This document shows positions 22,349 to 26,120 of a stretch of DNA of 26,120 bases, piece by piece. The position numbers and the translations under genes were made by a program. Position 1 is the stretch's first letter, and the number at the start of each line of letters is the position of its first letter. The notes under the pieces were generated by a model. It was not told the DNA's origin, did no database searches, and worked only from the letters and a program-made list of their open reading frames with translations. Source of the DNA: Flavobacteriales bacterium (GTDB taxonomy: Bacteria > Bacteroidota > Bacteroidia > Flavobacteriales_D > Sanyastnellaceae); assembly GCA_028825055.1 (NCBI GenBank), contig JAPKAW010000004.1:1-26120 (forward strand), in the 5' to 3' direction.

Positions 22349-23590
22349 TCATGCGTTGGCACGCATCGCCTCCACAGGCTCCATCCGAGCTGCTTTCCGC
22401 GCGGGAGCCAGGCCGGCGAGTAACCCCGAAGCCACCGCAACGCTGAGTGCGATTACAATACGTGACGGACGCACCTTCAATTCGATGCCAATATCCAGTG
22501 TATTGACGATCAGCACGATGGCTTCGATCGCTAACAAAGCAAACAACGCTCCAAACAAACACAGGGCAACCGCTTCGAATAAAAACTGGGTCAGGATAAA
22601 GGTGGACTTTGCGCCGATTGCTTTTTGAACCCCAATGATTCGCGTACGCTCACGCACACTCACAAACATGATGTTGGCGATACTGAAACACCCTACGAGA
22701 ATAGCAAAGATCCCAATGAACCAACCTCCCCATTCCACTTGAGTGAATATGGCATCCAGTATCGAGGTCAACATACCAATTTGATTGATCGAAAAGTCAT
22801 CTTCTTCGCGTGGCCTCAACCGGCGAATCGACCTGAATTGTTGAATCAGTTCGTCGGATAACTCAGTGGACGAAACGCCCTCCTTAGGCTTCACCATGAT
22901 ACTCGTGCCCTGGGAGTAATTCATTATGCGTGATCCAAACTTAGCCGGCACTAAAACCGCCCGATCAAAGCCATTATTGACCATGGAAGATCCTTGTTGG
23001 GAAAACACCCCAATCACCTGAAGCGCTTGCCCTTTGATTTCAACCTCCCGGTCACGGGCATCTTCCCGCCCAAAAAGATCCATGGCAATGTCATAGCCAA
23101 TGATGGCGATTGGCTGGCCCGAAGCACTTTCAGATGCTGAAAAAAATCGTCCGTGCTCAATGTCCAATGATATTACATCCGGGTAACCATCTGTAACCGC
23201 AAGAACTGCGACTCCATCCATTCGGCTATTGCCGGCTTCTATGGAACCGCCCTCTTTTGCCTGAAACGCCACTGTTTCGGCTTTTTGCATGCGCTCACCG
23301 AGCAGTTCCATGTCACGAATGCTTACCTCTCTGCGTTGAACATACTTCCACCAAGGGTAATCTTCTCCAAAGGACCACGGCCATTTTTGGACGAACAACA
23401 CATCGTCATCCAGGATATTAAACGTGCTCTTGAGTCCATCTTCCAAAGAATCGACAACTGCAAAAACAGCGGTAATCATAAAGATGCCGACCATGACGCC
23501 CAACAAGGACAAAAAGGTGCGCAATCGGTTCATTAAAATGGCCGACCATGCAAACAAGAAACTCTCACGTAAAAGGCGCAACCACAGCAT
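22349..23590 (-). CDS. ABC transporter permease, MacB/FtsX family
   Basis: A 413-residue permease with one N-terminal helix (about 24-47), a MacB-type periplasmic domain, and three C-terminal helices, including GIFAILVGCFSIANIMFVSV before the ERTRIIGVQKAIGA cytoplasmic loop that is typical of MacB-type permeases. LAPARKAARMEPVEAMRA is the usual C-terminal end. It lacks the fused ATPase of MacB, so a separate ATPase and probably a periplasmic adaptor encoded elsewhere are needed. Macrolide efflux, lipoprotein handling and other roles cannot be told apart. It is divergent from purH. Confidence 0.9.
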   Translation of the reverse strand: MLWLRLLRESFLFAWSAILMNRLRTFLSLLGVMVGIFMITAVFAVVDSLEDGLKSTFNILDDDVLFVQKWPWSFGEDYPWWKYVQRREVSIRDMELLGERMQKAETVAFQAKEGGSIEAGNSRMDGVAVLAVTDGYPDVISLDIEHGRFFSASESASGQPIAIIGYDIAMDLFGREDARDREVEIKGQALQVIGVFSQQGSSMVNNGFDRAVLVPAKFGSRIMNYSQGTSIMVKPKEGVSSTELSDELIQQFRSIRRLRPREEDDFSINQIGMLTSILDAIFTQVEWGGWFIGIFAILVGCFSIANIMFVSVRERTRIIGVQKAIGAKSTFILTQFLFEAVALCLFGALFALLAIEAIVLIVNTLDIGIELKVRPSRIVIALSVAVASGLLAGLAPARKAARMEPVEAMRANA

Positions 23591-23594
23591 ACAA

Positions 23595-23602
23595 CAAAGC
23601 TA
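23595..23602 (-). promoter_or_regulatory. -7 promoter element (TAGCTTTG)
   Basis: Minus-strand TAGCTTTG (23602 to 23595) is a perfect TAnnTTTG match, with its first base 12 bases before the permease ATG at 23590. It predicts a leaderless mRNA. No -33 TTG is seen at 19 bases. Confidence 0.45.
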
Positions 23603-23645
23603 CAGGTTGAGCCACTCGAAACGCACAGATGCCAAAAAGAAATTG

Positions 23646-23653
23646 TATTTTTG
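23646..23653 (+). promoter_or_regulatory. -7 promoter element of purH (TATTTTTG)
   Basis: TATTTTTG is a perfect TAnnTTTG match. It predicts a start near 23658 and a purH leader of about 37 bases. It lies downstream of an in-frame ATG at 23629, which supports the start at 23695. Confidence 0.42.
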
Positions 23654-23694
23654 AACGAAGTTTTGTCCCGTTAACCACCCCTCTTATCCTCCCC

Positions 23695-25227
23695 ATGAAC
23701 GCACCGCGCCAAATCCAGTCTGCTCTCATTTCTGTTTACCACAAAGAAGGATTGGAACCGATCGTTCGCGAGTTAATCCGACTCGGAATTACCATCTACT
23801 CTACAGGGGGGACTCAAGCTGCTTTGGAAGCCATGGGCGCTGATGTTCTGTCGGTTGAGTCCATTACTGACTATCCATCCATTTTGGGAGGGAGAGTCAA
23901 GACGTTGCACCCCAAAGTGTTTGGAGGTATTTTAAATCGGAGAGAGTTCGCTCCAGATGCCGCGCACATGGAAGAATACGCCATTCCCGCCATTGATTTG
24001 GTGATTGTGGACTTGTATCCATTTGAAGAAACCGTCGCAAGCGGAGGGTCCCACGGTGAGATCATCGAAAAAATTGACATTGGAGGGATTTCGCTGATCC
24101 GCGCAGCAGCCAAGAATTTCGAGGACGTTGTCATTGTGTCCAATCAATCGGATTACGGTTCGCTTGTCAACCTGCTTCAAAACGGAGAAGGGGTGACCAC
24201 TCGAGAGGAACGAAAAGAGCTCGCTTCTCGCGCATTTCGAGTCAGCTCCCACTACGACACACGCATCCATGAATGGATGATTGGCGGCAACGACATTGAG
24301 CATTTGAATCTTTCGGAAATGCAATCCACTGCGCTGCGCTATGGTGAAAACCCTCACCAGCCCGGTAAGTTTTTCGGACCCCTTCATGAATTATTTGACC
24401 AGCTGCACGGCAAGTCGCTCTCCTACAACAACCTTTTGGACATTGACGCCGCCGTGCAATTGATGTCTGAATTTCAAAATGACGACCCCACGTTTGCCGT
24501 CCTCAAACACAACAACGCTTGCGGGTTGGCGACACGAAGCACGCTTCTCGAAGCGTGGAATGACGCGTTGGCTGGCGATCCAGTTTCCGCATTTGGCGGT
24601 GTGTTGATCAGTAACCGTGTCGTGGACAAAGCCACCGCAGAATCCATGCATGACTTGTTTTTCGAAGTGGTGATTGCCCCCGGTTTCGACGAGGAAGCAC
24701 TCGTAGTATTGAAGCAAAAGAAGAACCGCATCATCTTGATTCAAAAGCCGGTCGACATGCCTGAAATTGGAGTTCGATCCGCACTGAACGGATACCTCGT
24801 TCAAAGCAAAGACGCGAGAACTGAGGGGATCGATGACCTGAAACTCGCCACCAATGAAAAAGCCAATCAAGAGCAGCTTGACGATTTGATATTCGCGATG
24901 AAAGTCACCAAACATACCCGGTCCAATACCATCGTATTCGCGAAAGGACGACAGCTTTTAGGAAGCGGAACGGGCCAGACAAGCCGAGTAGACGCACTCA
25001 AACAAGCGGTGGTTAAAGCCAACAATTTTGGATTCGATTTAAACGGCGCTGTCATGGCTTCCGATGCTTTCTTCCCTTTTCCAGATTGCGTAGAGCTTGC
25101 TGATCAAGCCGGGATTAAAGCGGTTATTCAGCCAGGGGGGTCGATTAAAGACAATTTGAGTGTTGCGTATTGCGATGAAAACGGCCTCTCCATGTACATG
25201 ACTGGAGTCCGGCATTTTCGCCATTGA
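23695..25227 (+). CDS. purH: Bifunctional AICAR formyltransferase / IMP cyclohydrolase
   Basis: A 510-residue cytoplasmic enzyme for the last two steps of IMP synthesis: formyl transfer to AICAR, then ring closure. The N-terminal cyclohydrolase domain shows STGGT (36-40) and GGRVKTLHPKVFGGIL (65-80). The C-terminal transferase domain carries the catalytic pair K271-H272 in LKHNNACG, and SDAFFPFPDCVE near the end. Length is usual. The start is 23695; the in-frame ATG at 23629 would add 22 residues with no family match and precedes the promoter element. mreB follows 119 bases later. Confidence 0.95.
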   Translation: MNAPRQIQSALISVYHKEGLEPIVRELIRLGITIYSTGGTQAALEAMGADVLSVESITDYPSILGGRVKTLHPKVFGGILNRREFAPDAAHMEEYAIPAIDLVIVDLYPFEETVASGGSHGEIIEKIDIGGISLIRAAAKNFEDVVIVSNQSDYGSLVNLLQNGEGVTTREERKELASRAFRVSSHYDTRIHEWMIGGNDIEHLNLSEMQSTALRYGENPHQPGKFFGPLHELFDQLHGKSLSYNNLLDIDAAVQLMSEFQNDDPTFAVLKHNNACGLATRSTLLEAWNDALAGDPVSAFGGVLISNRVVDKATAESMHDLFFEVVIAPGFDEEALVVLKQKKNRIILIQKPVDMPEIGVRSALNGYLVQSKDARTEGIDDLKLATNEKANQEQLDDLIFAMKVTKHTRSNTIVFAKGRQLLGSGTGQTSRVDALKQAVVKANNFGFDLNGAVMASDAFFPFPDCVELADQAGIKAVIQPGGSIKDNLSVAYCDENGLSMYMTGVRHFRH

Positions 25228-25293
25228 TTTCACCGGTATTTTGAGTGCATAAATTCTGACGGCACAACCCGCTCAATCCGCATCCCGCTTGCT

Positions 25294-25301
25294 TATATTT
25301 G
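25294..25301 (+). promoter_or_regulatory. -7 promoter element of mreB (TATATTTG)
   Basis: TATATTTG is a perfect TAnnTTTG match in the purH-mreB gap. It predicts a start near 25306 and a leader of about 41 bases. No -33 TTG at 19 bases. Confidence 0.45.
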
Positions 25302-25322
25302 GGTGATTCACCCGCGTACGCG
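25301..25322 (+). promoter_or_regulatory. Two palindromes at the predicted mreB transcription start
   Basis: GGGTGA-T-TCACCC (25301-25313) and CGCGTACGCG (25313-25322) are perfect inverted repeats placed end to end. The first begins on the last base of the -7 element and spans the predicted start. They could be protein-binding operators or small hairpins in the mreB leader. The sequence cannot decide between these. Confidence 0.35.
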
Positions 25323-25346
25323 CTTCACCACTTTGACCTCTCACTT

Positions 25347-26120
25347 ATGGGCCTGTTCAATTTTTTCATGCAGGAGATCGCCATCGATCTCGGCACAGCC
25401 AACACGATTATCTACTATCAGGATAAAGTTGTTGTCGATGAGCCAAGCATTGTAGCGAAAGACCGTTCGACCAACCGCATTGTTGCCATTGGCCGTTTAG
25501 CGCAGCAAATGCACGGAAAAACGCACAAGAACATCGAAACAATTCGACCGCTCAAGGACGGCGTTATTGCTGATTTTCAGGCTGCTGAAGAAATGATCAA
25601 GGGCATGATCAAAATGATGAATGTGCGTAAAAGCTGGTTCACGCCTTCGCTTCGTATGGTCATCTGCATCCCTTCCGGAATAACCGAGGTAGAAAAGCGT
25701 GCCGTTGGCGATAGCGCAGAGCATGCCGGAGGAAAGGATGTCTATCTCATACACGAACCCATGGCCGCAGCCATTGGAATCGGTATTGATGTTGAAGAAC
25801 CCATGGGCAACATGATCATTGACATCGGGGGAGGCACTTCTGAAATTGCAGTCATTGCGCTCGGTGGCATTGTCACCGATAAAAACATTCGCGTGGCTGG
25901 AGATGACTTTACATCGGATATCGAAGAGTATATGCGACGGCAACACAACATCTTGATCGGCGAAAGGACGGCTGAACAGATTAAGATTGAAGTGGGGTCC
26001 GCCATGCCTGAATTGGACAATCCCCCTGAAGACTACCCGGTCCGAGGTCGGGACTTGATGACCGGAATTCCCAAGGAAATCTTGGTCTCTTACCGGGAAA
26101 TCGCACAAGCTCTGGATAAG
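25347..26120 (+). CDS. mreB: Rod-shape-determining protein MreB, 3' end outside window
   Basis: The first 258 residues of an actin-like protein of about 340; the frame is open to the right edge. MreB filaments under the inner membrane guide the elongation machinery for peptidoglycan. The phosphate-1 loop is IAIDLGTANT (11-20), phosphate-2 is IIDIGGGTSEIAV, and HEPMAAAIG lies between them. The N-terminal MGLFNFFMQE could be a membrane-binding amphipathic stretch. purH followed by mreB is a frequent order in Bacteroidota (from memory); mreC would be expected just outside the window. Confidence 0.95.
   Translation, partial: MGLFNFFMQEIAIDLGTANTIIYYQDKVVVDEPSIVAKDRSTNRIVAIGRLAQQMHGKTHKNIETIRPLKDGVIADFQAAEEMIKGMIKMMNVRKSWFTPSLRMVICIPSGITEVEKRAVGDSAEHAGGKDVYLIHEPMAAAIGIGIDVEEPMGNMIIDIGGGTSEIAVIALGGIVTDKNIRVAGDDFTSDIEEYMRRQHNILIGERTAEQIKIEVGSAMPELDNPPEDYPVRGRDLMTGIPKEILVSYREIAQALDK

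Noticed and set aside
25497..26108. 203-codon open frame on the minus strand
   Set aside because: It lies fully antisense to mreB, whose plus-strand frame is clearly conserved; no recognisable protein features.
1..26120. tRNA, rRNA, CRISPR, insertion sequence or phage content
   Set aside because: I looked for these on both strands in the intergenic spaces and saw no T-loop/anticodon pattern, spaced direct repeats, transposase or terminal inverted repeats.

Overview
The window reads as a piece of a Bacteroidota chromosome, probably Flavobacteriales-like (tentative). Supporting signs are purH followed by mreB, rbfA followed by a LolE-type permease, dCMP deaminase followed by an S41 protease, a small acidic DUF2795-type gene, a kynurenine 3-monooxygenase, almost no Shine-Dalgarno sequences, and repeated matches to the Bacteroidota -7 promoter element TAnnTTTG. 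Gene content is mostly housekeeping. I see no mobile element, phage, CRISPR array, tRNA or rRNA, and no intergenic gap above 300 bases.

Layout. 1-5462 (+): a radical SAM/SPASM protein cut by the left edge, a flippase-like membrane protein, then a trans-sulfuration PLP enzyme, kmo and an unknown exported protein. 5464-5862 (-): methylmalonyl-CoA epimerase. 5971-8167 (+): a short-chain dehydrogenase with an altered active site, and gdhA. 8241-11847 (+): an apparent operon of a four-helix cytochrome-b-like protein, a cytochrome c lipoprotein, hflX, rbfA and a LolC/E-type permease. 11854-12840 (-): dusB, divergent from a CPBP intramembrane protease (12871-13842 +). 13870-17279 (-): operon dCMP deaminase, S41 protease, sodA, ispD. 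17367-18248 (+): cob(I)alamin adenosyltransferase and the DUF2795-type protein. 18345-18501 (-): a candidate small RNA. 18533-19024 (-) and 19070-19660 (+): a divergent GNAT acetyltransferase and CvpA-family protein. 19668-23590 (-): MacB-type permease, rfbD and a phosphohexomutase. 23695-26120 (+): purH, and mreB cut by the right edge.

How genes work together. The epimerase and the adenosyltransferase both serve B12-dependent methylmalonyl-CoA metabolism. RfbD and the phosphohexomutase fit nucleotide-sugar and surface-polysaccharide synthesis. HflX and RbfA both act on ribosomes. The b-type and c-type cytochrome candidates overlap by TGATG and may form a small membrane redox unit.

Most noteworthy is the intergenic block at 18345-18501 on the minus strand. 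A two-part promoter (TTG, 19 bases, TAACATTG) predicts a start at 18467. Three successive hairpins then fill the next 117 bases or so, the last a 12-pair intrinsic terminator followed by six U. I cannot match this RNA to a known family. A second pattern is that many genes carry a TAnnTTTG-like element whose first base lies exactly 12 bases before the start codon, which would give leaderless mRNAs.
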